64,000 bases of DNA from Actinotignum timonense (GCF_030216305.1 NZ_JASOKT010000011.1:6842-70841); one strand, 5' to 3'; positions 36,052-49,994 are shown, counted from the stretch's first letter. Numbers and translations are program-made. The notes: generated by a model not told the origin, from the sequence alone.

Positions 36052-37158
36052 ATGGCTGATACACGTCGTGAGGTTGCCGAGCACCATCTCGCTGAATTTG
36101 AAAAAATCGAAGCGGATATGGCTAGCCCGGAAGTTCTCTCCTCCCCGGATAAATTGCGTTCACTCGGGCGGCGCTATGCCGAACTCGGGCGGGTGGTACG
36201 CGTGTACCGGCGTTTCCTGCAGGCCGAACAGGACCTCACCGAAGCTAAGGAAATCATCTCCCAGGGCGGGGAAGATGCTGAACTCTTCCGCCCCGAACTT
36301 CCCGGAATGGAAGAACGCTACGAAGCTGCCTCCCAGGAACTCACGGAAGTCCTTATTCCCCGCGATGAAGACGACGCCCGCGATGTCATTATGGAGATCA
36401 AAGGTGGGGCCGGCGGGGAAGAATCCGCCCTCTTCGCGGGGGACCTGGCCCGCATGTACGAACGCTACGCCACCTCTAAGGGATGGAGTTGGGAAGTGCT
36501 GGGTGCCAACCAAACCGAGCTGGGTGGCTATAAGGACCTCGAGGTTGCCATCCGTTCCCGTGGGCAGCTTGAGGATCCTTCCGAAGGCGTCTGGGCCCAC
36601 CTCAAGTACGAAGGCGGGGTCCACCGGGTGCAGCGCGTACCCGTAACCGAATCCCAAGGGCGCATCCAGACCTCCACCGCAGGGGTGCTTGTTTTCGCGG
36701 AAGTGGATGACCCGGGCGAAGTGGAAATCGCCGCGAATGACCTGCGGATTGACGTGTACCGTTCCTCGGGGCCGGGCGGGCAGTCCGTGAACACCACCGA
36801 TTCGGCGGTGCGTATTACCCACCTTCCCACCGGGATTGTGGTCTCCATGCAGGATGAAAAATCGCAGATCCAAAATCGTGAATCCGCTATGCGGGTGCTG
36901 CGTGCCCGGTTGCGTCAGCTCCAGCTGGATCAACAGGCCGCTGAAAACGCGGAATTGCGCCATTCTCAGGTGCGTACCCTGGACCGCTCCGAGCGCATCC
37001 GCACCTATAATTTCCCGGAAAATCGTATTTCCGATCACCGCACCGGCTACAAGGCCCATAATCTCGACGCGGTTCTCGATGGGGACTTGGATGCCGTCAT
37101 CGATTCGGCCCGGATTATGGATGAAGCGGCTCGTATGGAAGCCGCGGAAGAAAAGTAG
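36052..37158 (+). CDS. prfA: Peptide chain release factor 1
   Basis: This 368-aa factor reads UAA and UAG stops. The GGQ motif is at residues 242-244 and the stop-codon-reading PxT motif is P197-V-T199. The N-terminal coiled coil and C-terminal [19 protein letters not shown] are standard. prmC, which methylates the GGQ glutamine, follows after 16 bases. Confidence 0.97.
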   Translation: MADTRREVAEHHLAEFEKIEADMASPEVLSSPDKLRSLGRRYAELGRVVRVYRRFLQAEQDLTEAKEIISQGGEDAELFRPELPGMEERYEAASQELTEVLIPRDEDDARDVIMEIKGGAGGEESALFAGDLARMYERYATSKGWSWEVLGANQTELGGYKDLEVAIRSRGQLEDPSEGVWAHLKYEGGVHRVQRVPVTESQGRIQTSTAGVLVFAEVDDPGEVEIAANDLRIDVYRSSGPGGQSVNTTDSAVRITHLPTGIVVSMQDEKSQIQNRESAMRVLRARLRQLQLDQQAAENAELRHSQVRTLDRSERIRTYNFPENRISDHRTGYKAHNLDAVLDGDLDAVIDSARIMDEAARMEAAEEK

Positions 37159-37174
37159 AAGGTAGCCGAGCGCT

Positions 37175-38092
37175 ATGACCACCTGGGCGGAATTGCTGGC
37201 AGGTGCCACCGCGCAGCTCACCGCGGCCGGGGTAGATTCGCCGGCCGCCGATGCCCGCTGGCTGGCCGAAGCGGCCGCCGGGAAGCGCCCCGATCCGCGC
37301 ACCACCCCGCCTCCGGCGCAGCGCGAACTTTTCACCCGGTATCTGGCCCGCCGCGCCGCGCGCGAGCCACTTCAGCATATTACCGGGCGGATGTATTTCC
37401 GCTACCTCGAGCTGGTATCCACCCCCGATGCGCTTATTGTGCGCCCGGAAACTGAGATCGTAGCCGAACGCGCCATCGCGGCCGCGCGGGCGTGCGTAGC
37501 CGCGCATACCCGCGGGAACGGTACCGCCAGGGGGAACGACGGCGCAGCGGCGGCGCGGAACGGCGCCGCCGGGCAGCAGGCAGGCCCCCTTGTTGTCGAT
37601 CTTGGCACCGGCAGCGGGGCCATTGCCTTGAGTATCGCTACCGAAGTCCCCGCTGTCCGGGTGATCGGCGTCGATACAGATCCCCGGGCCTTGCACCTGG
37701 CCACCACCAATAATGCCCGCTACGGCTCGCCCGTTACTTTTCTGCACCACGATGTGACTGAGCCGCTTCCCGAACTGGACCACGCGGTCGACGTCGTCGT
37801 CGCTAATCCTCCCTATATTCCACCCGATACGCCCGTGAGCGCAGAAGTGCGGGCCGATCCGGCGCGGGCCCTGTGGGGTGGGGGAGCGGACGGCCTGGAC
37901 CTGCCCAGGCTTTTCGTGGCGCGCGCGGCGCAGCTACTGCGGGGCGGGGGTATCCTCGTTCTCGAACACGCCGAGACGCAGAGCGCGCCCCTGCGCGAAT
38001 ACGCTCGGACGCAGGGTTTCACCCGGGTGGCAACCGGCCGGGACCTGGCTGGGCGAGAACGTTTTTTGGAGGCAGAATATGGACACCTGTGA
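37175..38092 (+). CDS. prmC: Release factor glutamine methyltransferase
   Basis: This 305-aa SAM-dependent enzyme methylates the GGQ glutamine of release factors. It has an N-terminal helical domain, SAM motif VVDLGTGSGAIAL (140-152) and NPPY (211-214). An unusual Ala/Asn/Gly-rich insert (about 107-137) precedes the SAM motif. The ATG follows prfA closely, and its 3' end overlaps sua5 by 14 bases. Confidence 0.94.
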   Translation: MTTWAELLAGATAQLTAAGVDSPAADARWLAEAAAGKRPDPRTTPPPAQRELFTRYLARRAAREPLQHITGRMYFRYLELVSTPDALIVRPETEIVAERAIAAARACVAAHTRGNGTARGNDGAAAARNGAAGQQAGPLVVDLGTGSGAIALSIATEVPAVRVIGVDTDPRALHLATTNNARYGSPVTFLHHDVTEPLPELDHAVDVVVANPPYIPPDTPVSAEVRADPARALWGGGADGLDLPRLFVARAAQLLRGGGILVLEHAETQSAPLREYARTQGFTRVATGRDLAGRERFLEAEYGHL

Positions 38093-38675
38093 TGCCGCGG
38101 TAGCCGCCCTCGCGCGCGGCGAGCTCGTGGTTCTCCCAACCGATACCGTTTACGGCCTGGGCGCGGATGCGTTTTCGCGCGCGGCTGTCACCCGGCTCCT
38201 CACCGCGAAAGGCCGCGGGCGCGATAAGCCTTCCCCGGTGCTCGTCGCTTCGATGGACGACGCCGCCCGTTTGACTTCCGCCATCCCGGCCGGCGCCCGC
38301 GCACTCGCCGCGGCGTACTGGCCCGGGGCTCTCACCCTCATCCTCCCCGCGAATAACAGCATCGGCTGGGACCTGGGCGAAACCCACGGAACCGTGGCGC
38401 TGCGCATGCCCGATCATCCGCTCGCTCTGGAGCTGCTGCGCCGCACCGGCCCGCTAGCCGTTTCCTCCGCGAATCTTACCGAGCACGCCCCGGCCCGCAC
38501 CGCCGCGCAGGCCCGCGCGCAGCTGGGAGAGAAAGTCGCGGTGTACCTGGACGGGGGCACCGCACCGGGCGGGGTGCCGTCCACCATTGTGAGCTTCGCG
38601 GGGGAGCGGGCGCAGATTCTGCGCCACGGCGCTATTGCTGATGAGGATATCGCCGCCATCGTGCCGCTGGGCTGA
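38079..38675 (+). CDS. L-threonylcarbamoyladenylate synthase (Sua5/TsaC)
   Basis: This 198-aa YrdC-domain protein makes the threonylcarbamoyl-AMP used for t6A in tRNA. Motifs are LPTDTVYGLGADA, GRGRDKPSPVLV, YWPGALTLIL and VSSANLTEHAPA. The ATG at 38079 follows TTTTGGAGG and overlaps the prmC 3' end, a common actinobacterial arrangement. The second YrdC-family gene at 18887 lacks the canonical first motif. Confidence 0.94.
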   Translation: MDTCDAAVAALARGELVVLPTDTVYGLGADAFSRAAVTRLLTAKGRGRDKPSPVLVASMDDAARLTSAIPAGARALAAAYWPGALTLILPANNSIGWDLGETHGTVALRMPDHPLALELLRRTGPLAVSSANLTEHAPARTAAQARAQLGEKVAVYLDGGTAPGGVPSTIVSFAGERAQILRHGAIADEDIAAIVPLG

Positions 38676-38753
38676 AGCGATGCGGCGGCGCCGCACGGAA
38701 GCACGGTGCGGGCCGGCTAGACTGAACGGCAACAGCACTAGGAAGGAGAGAGC

Positions 38754-39956
38754 ATGCGCGTCTACCTGCTCATGATGGTGCTCAGCTGCGCCATCACTTA
38801 CTTCCTGGTTCCCGCGATTCTGCGCCTGGCGCTGCGCGTGGGCGCCATGACGCAGGTGCGCGAACGCGATATCCACACCGTGCCCATCCCGCGATTGGGC
38901 GGGGTGGCGATGTTCTTGGGATTTTCGGCCTCGTTCGCCATTGCCTCGCAGATCCCCTACCTGCACCGGGTGCTCGGGCCCGCCTCCCAAGCCTGGGCGA
39001 TTTGGCTGGGCGCCGGGCTTATGTGCCTGGTGGGTGCCATCGACGATATCTGGGAACTCGATTGGATGACGAAACTGGCCGGCGAAGTGCTGGCCGCTGG
39101 GGTCATGGCCTGGCAGGGCGTCCAATTCGTCACGCTGCCCTTTATGGGGCTGACCGTGGGCTCCACCCGCCTATCGATTTTCTTCACCATCCTTATGGTG
39201 GTCATCACGGTGAACGCCGTGAATTTTATGGACGGGCTGGACGGGCTGGCCGCCGGGATCGTGGGGATTGCCTCCCTGGCTTTCTTTATTTATTCCTATA
39301 TTCTTACCCGCAATGCCACCCCGGGGGATTACACCTCGGTGGCCTGCGCCGCCGCGGCGGCCACGGTGGGGATGTGCGCCGGGATTCTGCCGCATAATTT
39401 CCACCCGGCTCGTATCTTTATGGGTGATTCGGGCGCGCTTATGCTCGGCATGGTGCTGGCCGCCTCGGCTATCCAGGTCACCGGGCAGATCGATCCGCAA
39501 TCCACCTCCCTCGGCTACGCGCTCCCGGCGTATTTGCCGCTGCTGCTGGCCCTCGCCGTGGTGGTGCTGCCCCTCTCTGATTTCATCTGGGCCGTCACCC
39601 GGCGCTTGGCCCGCGGGCAGTCCCCTTTCCACGCCGACGCCGGCCACCTCCACCACCGCCTGCTACGCCTGGGCCATTCGCATACCGGCACCGTGCTCAT
39701 TCTCTATCTGTGGACGGCTATTTTCTCCTTCAGCTGCATGTTGCTTATTGTGCTACCCGCCCGGCACGTCGCCCTGATCGGTGCGGCGGGGGTGGTGCTT
39801 GGTTGCGTGGTCACCTTCGGGATGTTTGGCCGACGGCGCAGCTCGGCGGCGCGCGGGGAGCGAATCCCGGAGGAGAATGCCGGAGATGCGCCTGTTTCCA
39901 TGATTGAGCAGGCGCGGGAAACAGAGCCGGTGCAGGAAGCGGAGGAGCATCAATGA
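38754..39956 (+). CDS. WecA/MraY-type undecaprenyl-phosphate sugar-1-P transferase
   Basis: This 400-aa polytopic membrane enzyme is of the MraY/WecA family. It has about ten helices with LVGAIDDIWELDWMTK, NAVNFMDGLDGLAAG, RIFMGDSGALMLG and HADAGHLHHRLLRLGHSH. It probably starts a cell-wall glycan or arabinogalactan-like linker by moving GlcNAc-1-P to undecaprenyl phosphate. The position between sua5 and atpI matches rfe in mycobacteria. It overlaps the next start (ATGA). Confidence 0.92.
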   Translation: MRVYLLMMVLSCAITYFLVPAILRLALRVGAMTQVRERDIHTVPIPRLGGVAMFLGFSASFAIASQIPYLHRVLGPASQAWAIWLGAGLMCLVGAIDDIWELDWMTKLAGEVLAAGVMAWQGVQFVTLPFMGLTVGSTRLSIFFTILMVVITVNAVNFMDGLDGLAAGIVGIASLAFFIYSYILTRNATPGDYTSVACAAAAATVGMCAGILPHNFHPARIFMGDSGALMLGMVLAASAIQVTGQIDPQSTSLGYALPAYLPLLLALAVVVLPLSDFIWAVTRRLARGQSPFHADAGHLHHRLLRLGHSHTGTVLILYLWTAIFSFSCMLLIVLPARHVALIGAAGVVLGCVVTFGMFGRRRSSAARGERIPEENAGDAPVSMIEQARETEPVQEAEEHQ

Positions 39957-40372
39957 GGGCCCAATCCGGGTGGGGGGCCGCCCCGAGCGGAGGCGCCGCG
40001 CGCGTGCTGCGCCGTGCCCAGCTGAGCGCAACGCTCGGATGCGTCGTCGTCGGAATAATCGGGATAGCGATGTGCCTGCTTGCCGGTCAAGGTGAGCACG
40101 CCTGCGCCGTGGGATGGGCCACCCTCATTGCGTTTATCCTCCAGGTGGTGACCTGGGGCAGTGCGCGTTACCTGCCCGGCGGGAGCGGATGGGCCCTGGC
40201 TAGCTACGCGGTCAAACTTGTGGTGGTGTTAGGCGGTCTCGGGGCGGTGCGGGCTTTGACCGCCGCGCCGGTGGGAACCGCGGCGCTGGCGCTTGCCGGG
40301 CTCATTATCTGTGCGCTCGCGGTGCAATCGTGGGTGGTAGTGCGCGCGGATCTTCGTGCGACCGCATCGTGA
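39953..40372 (+). CDS. AtpI-like small membrane protein
   Basis: This 139-aa protein has four predicted helices (about 28-48, 53-70, 78-98, 105-128) directly before the ATP synthase operon. Position and topology match AtpI-type proteins that help assemble the c-ring; similarity is weak, so the name is positional. It overlaps the upstream transferase gene by four bases. Confidence 0.7.
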   Translation: MRAQSGWGAAPSGGAARVLRRAQLSATLGCVVVGIIGIAMCLLAGQGEHACAVGWATLIAFILQVVTWGSARYLPGGSGWALASYAVKLVVVLGGLGAVRALTAAPVGTAALALAGLIICALAVQSWVVVRADLRATAS

Positions 40373-40501
40373 GCCACCCGGGATGCCAGGCCGCGTTTCG
40401 CGGGTATATTCGGGAACAGGGCGCTTAGTCCTAGCCGCGCAGAGGCGGTAAGAGTAACGTAGACCACTGTTCACGGCGGCAAAGTTCAAGGCCGCGCGGT
40501 G

Positions 40502-40529
40502 ATGACAATTGTGATTTCCACGCTAAGAT
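40502..40529 (+). promoter_or_regulatory. Candidate atp operon promoter
   Basis: ATGACA (40502-40507), 16 bases, TAAGAT (40524-40529). It sits in the 221-base gap before atpB, which otherwise shows no gene. Confidence 0.5.
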
Positions 40530-40593
40530 AGGTTAGCAGTGCCGTTCAGGCGGGGTTCCCGCCGCGGAAAGATTCGATGGAGAGGGTGAGCGC

Positions 40594-41654
<1,061 letters not shown>

Positions 41655-41657
41655 GCA

Positions 41658-42188
41658 ATGTATCTCGCTGAAGAACACAGTGTTATCATTCCGGCCATTC
41701 CGGATCTGCTGTGGGGCACGGTATCTTTCCTCATCGTCGCCATCGCGGTGTATAAATTCGCCTGGCCGACGCTGACGAAGATGCTTGATGAGCGGCGGGA
41801 GAAAATCGAAGAAGGTTTGCTCGCTGCCGAGCGCGCCCGCGAGGAAGTGGCTCAAGAACGTGCCACCATCCAGTCCGAAAAGGACGCCGCGGTGCGCGAA
41901 GCCGCGGATATCCGCGCCCAGGCACAGTCCAATGCCTCCGATATTATCGAGCGTGCACGCCGGGAAGCCGGCGAAGAAGCGCGGCGCATTTCCGCCGCGG
42001 CTCAGGTTCAGATTAAGGCTGATACCGACGCCGCCGCGCGGATTCTCCGCGCGGATCTGGGCACTATGGCTTCGCAGCTGGCCGGTCGTATCGTGGGTGA
42101 GCAGATTCGCCTCGATCCGAGTGTGAATCAGGGCGTCGTCGATTCGTTCCTCGATAATCTCGAGGAGCAGGCGCGAACGGGGGCGTAA
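41658..42188 (+). CDS. atpF: F0F1 ATP synthase subunit b
   Basis: This 176-aa peripheral stalk subunit has one N-terminal helix (about 13-35) followed by a long charged alpha-helix (LDERREKIEEGLLAAERAREEVAQ). It starts three bases after atpE and overlaps atpH (TAATG). Confidence 0.95.
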   Translation: MYLAEEHSVIIPAIPDLLWGTVSFLIVAIAVYKFAWPTLTKMLDERREKIEEGLLAAERAREEVAQERATIQSEKDAAVREAADIRAQAQSNASDIIERARREAGEEARRISAAAQVQIKADTDAAARILRADLGTMASQLAGRIVGEQIRLDPSVNQGVVDSFLDNLEEQARTGA

Positions 42189-43027
42189 TGCGGTCCACGA
42201 GTAAGCAATCCGCCGCCGCGGTCACCGCCGAGTGGGACGCCCTGCTTCAGGAATATCCCGGCCAGGAAATTGACTTGGCGCGCGAACTTTTCGCCGCTGC
42301 AGACGCCATCAATGCCTCCCCTTCCCTGCGTGGAACCCTCGCGGATACCACCCGGGCTGGTGTGGCACGGGAAAGCCTGGCAGGTGCCATTTTCGCCGCC
42401 CACGTGAGCGCACCGGTTCTTACGGTGCTGCGCGCGGTAGCGGGGCGGACGTGGACGGAGGACGCTGATCTCGTCACGACCGTGGATACCCTCGGCGCAC
42501 ACGCTGTATTGGTCCGGGCGCGTGGCGCCGGGGTGCTCTCCGGCGTCGAAGATGAGCTCTACCAGCTTATGCGTACCCTTAAAGAAACTCCCGATCTGCG
42601 CATCACGCTCTCCCGCGAGGAGTACTCCGCGGAGGAACGCGCGGCGCTCTTTGATCGGGTGGTTCCGAATATTCGGGAGGAAACCCGGGTACTCGCGCAC
42701 CGCGCCCTCGCGCGAGTGCGGGAGATGACCCTGGCCGCCTCGCTCATGGAGTACGCGGTCCAGGCAGCGGATTTGGGCGATGTTTCCGGAGTATCGGTGC
42801 TGGTGGCCCAGCCGCTCACGGCGAACCAAGAGGAACGCCTCCAGCGCGCCCTGACCGCGATGTACGGAACCGAAGTTTCGATCCACGTGTCGGTAGATCC
42901 GACTGTAGTGGGCGGCATGCGTATCCAGCACGGTTCGGATGTTATTGACGCGACGCTGCAGTCCAGAATTAAAGATGTACGCGATAAAGTCGCGGCCATG
43001 CCGGCGGCACCGGCGAGCAACAGGTAA
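42188..43027 (+). CDS. atpH: F0F1 ATP synthase subunit delta
   Basis: This 279-aa delta/OSCP subunit links F1 to the b stalk. The C-terminal signature is VSVLVAQPLTANQEERLQRALTAMYG...DPTVVGGMRIQHGSDVID. It is somewhat longer than the typical 180-aa bacterial form, as seen in many actinobacteria. Confidence 0.94.
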   Translation: MRSTSKQSAAAVTAEWDALLQEYPGQEIDLARELFAAADAINASPSLRGTLADTTRAGVARESLAGAIFAAHVSAPVLTVLRAVAGRTWTEDADLVTTVDTLGAHAVLVRARGAGVLSGVEDELYQLMRTLKETPDLRITLSREEYSAEERAALFDRVVPNIREETRVLAHRALARVREMTLAASLMEYAVQAADLGDVSGVSVLVAQPLTANQEERLQRALTAMYGTEVSIHVSVDPTVVGGMRIQHGSDVIDATLQSRIKDVRDKVAAMPAAPASNR

Positions 43028-43036
43028 GGAAAAAGA

Positions 43037-44662
43037 ATGGCTGATCTGACAATCCAGCCCGAAGAGATTCGGGCAGCGCTCGATAACTTCGTGCGTAGCT
43101 ACACGCCGGAGCAGTCCGAGAGTGAGCAAGTTGGTCACGTCACCATGACGGCGGACGGCATCGCCCGCGTGGCCGGCCTGCCCGGTGCGATGGCCAATGA
43201 ACTTCTCGTTTTTGAGGATGGCACCCGCGGACTGGCGATGAACCTGGAAGAGCGGGAAATCGGCGTTGTGGTTCTCGGTGACTTCTCCAATATTGAAGAA
43301 GGCCAGGAAGTGCGCCGCAGCGGTGAGGTGCTCTCCGTCCCGGTGGGCGACGGATACCTCGGCCGCACGGTGGATCCGCTCGGTAAGCCGATTGACGGCC
43401 TGGGTGAAATTGAGAATCTCAGCGGCCGGCGTGCCCTGGAGCTGCAGGCTCCCGGCGTGATGATGCGTAAATCGGTGCACGAACCGCTAGAAACCGGTAT
43501 CAAGGCTATTGACTCGATGACCCCGATTGGGCGCGGCCAGCGCCAGCTCATCATCGGGGACCGCCAGACGGGTAAAACCGCCCTCGCGATTGACACCATC
43601 CTCAACCAGCGCAAGAACTGGGAAACCGGGGATCCTTCCAAGCAGGTGCGCTGCATTTACGTGGCCATCGGCCAGAAGGGCTCCACCATCGCTTCGGTGC
43701 GCGGCACCCTGGCGCGCTACGGCGCGTTGGAGTACACCACCATCGTGGCCTCCCCGGCATCCGATCCGGCGGGCTTTAAGTACCTGGCCCCCTACACCGG
43801 TTCGGCTATCGGCCAGCACTGGATGTACGAAGGTAAGCACGTGCTTATCGTCTTTGACGATCTTTCTAAGCAGGCGGAAGCCTACCGAGCCGTGTCCTTG
43901 CTGCTGCGCCGCCCGCCGGGGCGTGAAGCCTACCCGGGCGACGTTTTCTACCTGCATTCGCGCCTGCTGGAACGCTGCGCCAAGCTCTCCGATGAGCTGG
44001 GTGGAGGTTCCATGACCGGCCTTCCGATTGTGGAAACCAAGGCGAATGACGTCTCGGCCTATATTCCGACCAACGTTATTTCCATTACCGACGGTCAGAT
44101 CTTCTTGCAGTCCGACCTCTTCAACTCCAATCAGCGCCCGGCCGTGGACGTGGGCATCTCGGTGTCCCGCGTGGGTGGCGATGCGCAGATCAAGGCGATG
44201 AAGAAGGTTGCCGGTACCCTGAAGATCACCCTGGCCCAGTACCGCTCCCAGGCGGCCTTCGCGATGTTTGCCTCGGATCTTGATCCGGCCACCCGCCAGC
44301 AGCTCACCCGCGGTGAGCGCCTCATGGAGCTGCTCAAACAACCGCAGTACACCCCGTACCCCATTGAGGAACAGGTAGTTTCGGTCTGGGCCGGCTCGAA
44401 GGGCTATCTCGATGATGTCCCGGTGGAGAAGGTGCACGATTGGGAAGCACGCATGCTCGACTACGTACGGCACAACTCCTCGGTGCTGGAAACCATTGCC
44501 ACTACCGGTGAGATGGATAAGGATCTCGAAGCCGAACTCGAAGCCACGGTAAGCGCCTTTACGGAGTCCTACCGCACCGCCGAAAACCTGCCCGCGGGTG
44601 GGGAAGAGGATGTCCCGGCCGAGCAGGCCCGTGAAACTCTCGCGCGGCCGACGAAGGGTTAA
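43037..44662 (+). CDS. atpA: F0F1 ATP synthase subunit alpha
   Basis: This 541-aa subunit has P-loop [32 protein letters not shown] and the standard N-terminal beta barrel. AAGGAAAAAG precedes ATG. The C-terminal ~40 residues are acidic and Ala-rich, as in other actinobacteria. Confidence 0.97.
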   Translation: MADLTIQPEEIRAALDNFVRSYTPEQSESEQVGHVTMTADGIARVAGLPGAMANELLVFEDGTRGLAMNLEEREIGVVVLGDFSNIEEGQEVRRSGEVLSVPVGDGYLGRTVDPLGKPIDGLGEIENLSGRRALELQAPGVMMRKSVHEPLETGIKAIDSMTPIGRGQRQLIIGDRQTGKTALAIDTILNQRKNWETGDPSKQVRCIYVAIGQKGSTIASVRGTLARYGALEYTTIVASPASDPAGFKYLAPYTGSAIGQHWMYEGKHVLIVFDDLSKQAEAYRAVSLLLRRPPGREAYPGDVFYLHSRLLERCAKLSDELGGGSMTGLPIVETKANDVSAYIPTNVISITDGQIFLQSDLFNSNQRPAVDVGISVSRVGGDAQIKAMKKVAGTLKITLAQYRSQAAFAMFASDLDPATRQQLTRGERLMELLKQPQYTPYPIEEQVVSVWAGSKGYLDDVPVEKVHDWEARMLDYVRHNSSVLETIATTGEMDKDLEAELEATVSAFTESYRTAENLPAGGEEDVPAEQARETLARPTKG

Positions 44663-44665
44663 TCG

Positions 44666-47087
<2,422 letters not shown>

Positions 47088-47088
<1 letters not shown>

Positions 47089-47363
47089 TGCTGGACGTTG
47101 AGATCGTTTCCCAGCGGGAGCTGGCGTGGCGCGGGAATGCCGAATCGGTGACCGCGCCCGGCACCGAAGGCTCGGTGGGTATCCTCACGGACCACACCCC
47201 GCTCGTCGCCCTCCTCACGGAAGGCAATGTCGAGGTGCGCGGCTGCGAGGACGGACGCGATCGCAGCTTCACGATGTCCGGCTCCGGCTTCCTCACGGTG
47301 ACCGCTAACCAGGTTATCGTGGTGGCCGATTCGGTCACCGAGCAGTCGGTTAGCGGGCAGTAG
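47088..47363 (+). CDS. atpC: F0F1 ATP synthase subunit epsilon, short form
   Basis: This 91-aa subunit contains only the N-terminal beta-sandwich (VEIVSQRELAWRGNAESVTAPGTEGSVGILTDHTPLVALL). It ends right after that domain, so the C-terminal helical hairpin that inhibits ATP hydrolysis in many bacteria is absent. Thirteen bases separate it from the next gene, leaving no room for a hidden extension. Short epsilon forms are known in some actinobacteria. Confidence 0.93.
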
Positions 47364-47376
47364 GCGGAGAGCGCGA

Positions 47377-47766
47377 ATGAGCTGGCAAAGCGTAGCACTG
47401 ATCGTCGTGCTGGTTCTCCTCGCGCTCCTCATCTACTTCCTGGCGCGGGTGCGGTACCTCTTCAACCAGTGGGGGTCCTCCCAGGCTGCGGTACGCCGGC
47501 AGCACCGCTGGCACACCGGCGTGGTGTTTTTCCGCACCGATGCGCTGGAATGGTTTAGGGTCGCTTCCCTATCCTGGCGTCCGGCGCTGCGCCTCGACCG
47601 GCGTTCCCTGAGCATCAACCTGGTTAAAGTCCGTGACGATATCGCCACCGCCCGCGTGGGGGATGCTCATACAGAAATTGATATGGCCATGAGCTGCCAA
47701 GCGCATACGGCGCTGGTGGCGTGGGCGGATTCGGCCCCGCCCCGGGGAGATTGGGTGTTGTTCTAG
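47377..47766 (+). CDS. DUF2550 family protein
   Basis: This 129-aa protein has one N-terminal membrane helix (about 5-26) and then a soluble domain with QHRWHTGVVFFRTDALEWFRVASLSWRPALRLDRR. It matches the actinobacterial DUF2550 family, which almost always follows atpC. Function unknown. It directly abuts nucS. Confidence 0.85.
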   Translation: MSWQSVALIVVLVLLALLIYFLARVRYLFNQWGSSQAAVRRQHRWHTGVVFFRTDALEWFRVASLSWRPALRLDRRSLSINLVKVRDDIATARVGDAHTEIDMAMSCQAHTALVAWADSAPPRGDWVLF

Positions 47767-48462
47767 ATGCGCGTTGTTTTTGCTACCTGTTCGGTGGATT
47801 ATTCCGGACGCCTGGACGCGCATCTCGAACCGGCCACTCGGCTCCTCATGGTCAAGGCGGATGGCTCGGTGCTGGTTCATGCAGATACCGGCTCCTACAA
47901 GCCCCTCAACTGGATGATGGGCCCAACCCTCTTCACCGAAGAAGAACCGAGCGCAGCCGAGCGCGAGGCGGGCGTGCGCACCATCTGGAACGTGGAGCAC
48001 AAGAAAACCGATGACCGGCTGGTTATTCGGATCTACGAGGTCTTTTCCGATTACGAGCAAGACCTCGGGGTGGATCCCGGACTCGTCAAGGACGGGGTGG
48101 AAGCGCACCTGCAAAAACTGCTGGCCGAACAGGTGGAACGCATCGCCCCGCAGGCCAGCTTGGTGCGCCGGGAGTACCCCACCGCCATCGGTCCGGTAGA
48201 TCTTATGGTGCGCGACGGCGAGGGCGGCTATATCGCCGTCGAAATTAAACGCCGCGGCGAAATCGACGGGGTCGAACAGCTCACCCGCTACCTTGACCTC
48301 TTGCGCCGCGATCCCCTCCTCACCCCGCTGCGCGGTATTTTCGCAGCCCAGGAAATCAAACCTCAGGCCCGTGTGCTGGCCGAAGACCGCGGCATTGACT
48401 GTATGATCTTGAACTACGACGATATGCGTGGCATAGACCACCCGGAGGATCGACTGTTTTAG
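47767..48462 (+). CDS. nucS: Mismatch endonuclease NucS
   Basis: This 231-aa enzyme cuts both strands at mismatches and replaces MutSL in actinobacteria. The nuclease core is visible as [35 protein letters not shown]. The C terminus DRLF fits the beta-clamp-binding tail. It follows DUF2550 with no gap, the order also known from mycobacteria. Confidence 0.95.
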   Translation: MRVVFATCSVDYSGRLDAHLEPATRLLMVKADGSVLVHADTGSYKPLNWMMGPTLFTEEEPSAAEREAGVRTIWNVEHKKTDDRLVIRIYEVFSDYEQDLGVDPGLVKDGVEAHLQKLLAEQVERIAPQASLVRREYPTAIGPVDLMVRDGEGGYIAVEIKRRGEIDGVEQLTRYLDLLRRDPLLTPLRGIFAAQEIKPQARVLAEDRGIDCMILNYDDMRGIDHPEDRLF

Positions 48463-48471
48463 GACGGGATA

Positions 48472-49632
48472 ATGGGGTTCTTATACGGCCGGGCAGCGTT
48501 GCCCGGCGGCGTACGTGAATGTGAAATCGCGTGGGACAAGGGAGTTCTCACGCGGGTAGATACGGTATCGAGCGATGTGACAGCAGAGCTCCCGGAGGGG
48601 TGGCTCATCCTCCCCGGGCTCGTTGATGAACACTGCCACGGCGGGGGAGGGGCTTCCTTCCCTGATGCGAAAGATAGCACGGAAGTGGCGCAGGCGGCCG
48701 GGGAACATCTGGCGCACGGGACCACTTCGATAGCCGCGGCTCTCACCACCCTGAGCGTGGAGCGCATGGAGGCCGGGGCAAGCTTGCTCGCCGATGCGGT
48801 CGAGGACGGGACCCTGGCCGCCATTCTTATTGAGGGACCTTTCCTTTCTAGCGAGCGAGCGGGGGCACAAAACCCCGCCTATTTGGAAACCCCGAGCGTG
48901 GAGATTGCTAACCGGCTCCTCACCGCTGCCCGCGGGCATGCCTGGGGGATGACGCTCGCCCCCGAGCTATCGGGGGCGAGCGAGGTGGTGGACCTGCTGC
49001 TTGAGCACGGTGTGGTGCCCACCTGGGGGCATACCCACGCGGAGGCCGGCCCGGCGCGGGAGCTCCAGGAGCGGGCGGTGGCCGGCGGGGCAACCCCGGT
49101 GGCCACCCACCTCTTTAATGCCATGCGCGAATTGCGTCACCGGGCGCCCGGTCCGGTAGCCGAGTATTTGGCTGCCGCGCGGCGCGGCAGCTGCGTCGTC
49201 GAACTTATTGGAGACGGCGTGCATATTAGCTCCGAGCTGGTGCGCAACGTGGTCGAAATCGTGGGCCCGGAAAATATCGCGCTCATCACCGATGCCATGG
49301 CGGCTGCCGGTATGGCGGATGGCACCTACGAGCTGGGCGGGCTGCGGGTGCATGTGACCGACGGGCAGGCACGGCTGCGCGGGGGCAATCTCGCGGGCGG
49401 CACCTCTCATCTTCTCGATATTGTGCGCACCGTGGTCGGCGCGGGAGTCGATATGAACGACGCCGTTACCATGGCGAGCGCCACCCCGGCCCGCGTAATG
49501 GGTTTGACCGATCGCGGATCCCTCGAAGTGGGCAAGCGCGCGGATCTGCTGGTCGTGGATGAGGAACTGCGCCCGCGGCGGGTCTACCGCGCCGGGCAGT
49601 TGGTTGCGCAGGACGGCAAGTTGGTGGCGTAG
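48472..49632 (+). CDS. nagA: N-acetylglucosamine-6-phosphate deacetylase
   Basis: This 386-aa amidohydrolase deacetylates GlcNAc-6-P for catabolism or wall recycling. Metal and active-site motifs are LVDEHCHGGGG, LIEGPFLS, WGHTHAE, THLFNAM and ITDAMAAAGM (catalytic Asp). No nagB or transporter is adjacent. Confidence 0.93.
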   Translation: MGFLYGRAALPGGVRECEIAWDKGVLTRVDTVSSDVTAELPEGWLILPGLVDEHCHGGGGASFPDAKDSTEVAQAAGEHLAHGTTSIAAALTTLSVERMEAGASLLADAVEDGTLAAILIEGPFLSSERAGAQNPAYLETPSVEIANRLLTAARGHAWGMTLAPELSGASEVVDLLLEHGVVPTWGHTHAEAGPARELQERAVAGGATPVATHLFNAMRELRHRAPGPVAEYLAAARRGSCVVELIGDGVHISSELVRNVVEIVGPENIALITDAMAAAGMADGTYELGGLRVHVTDGQARLRGGNLAGGTSHLLDIVRTVVGAGVDMNDAVTMASATPARVMGLTDRGSLEVGKRADLLVVDEELRPRRVYRAGQLVAQDGKLVA

Positions 49633-49698
49633 CCGGGAGACTGCGGCGTCGTACGCGATGCTAGTGGACTCCGCGCGCTCAGGGGCTACCATGGAAGA

Positions 49699-49983
49699 AT
49701 GCGCCGGTCGAAAAAGTATTCCCGTCCCGTTCACCCGCTGAATATCAGCGCGGCGATGGGTGGGCTCACCTATGAAAACGGACGCGATGGCGCCACGTAT
49801 AAAGTGCGGCGCATCGCCAGCGCCGCGAAGGATTATGTGTGCCCCGGTTGCGGCGGGATGATCCGGGTTGGTGAAAGCAATATCGTTGCCTGGACGGAGG
49901 ACACCATCTGGGGTGCCCAGTACGGGGTGGATTCGCGCCGCCACTGGCATCCGGGTTGCTGGCAGCACCGCGGTCGCGCCTAG
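49699..49983 (+). CDS. Conserved small zinc-ribbon-like protein
   Basis: This 94-aa protein begins MRRSKKYSRPVHPLN and holds a CPGCGGMIRVGE knuckle followed later by RRHWHPGCW. Together these could bind one zinc. Similar small actinobacterial proteins are often labelled ATP/GTP-binding without evidence. Function unknown. Confidence 0.7.
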   Translation: MRRSKKYSRPVHPLNISAAMGGLTYENGRDGATYKVRRIASAAKDYVCPGCGGMIRVGESNIVAWTEDTIWGAQYGVDSRRHWHPGCWQHRGRA

Positions 49984-49994
49984 ACTACAACTAA

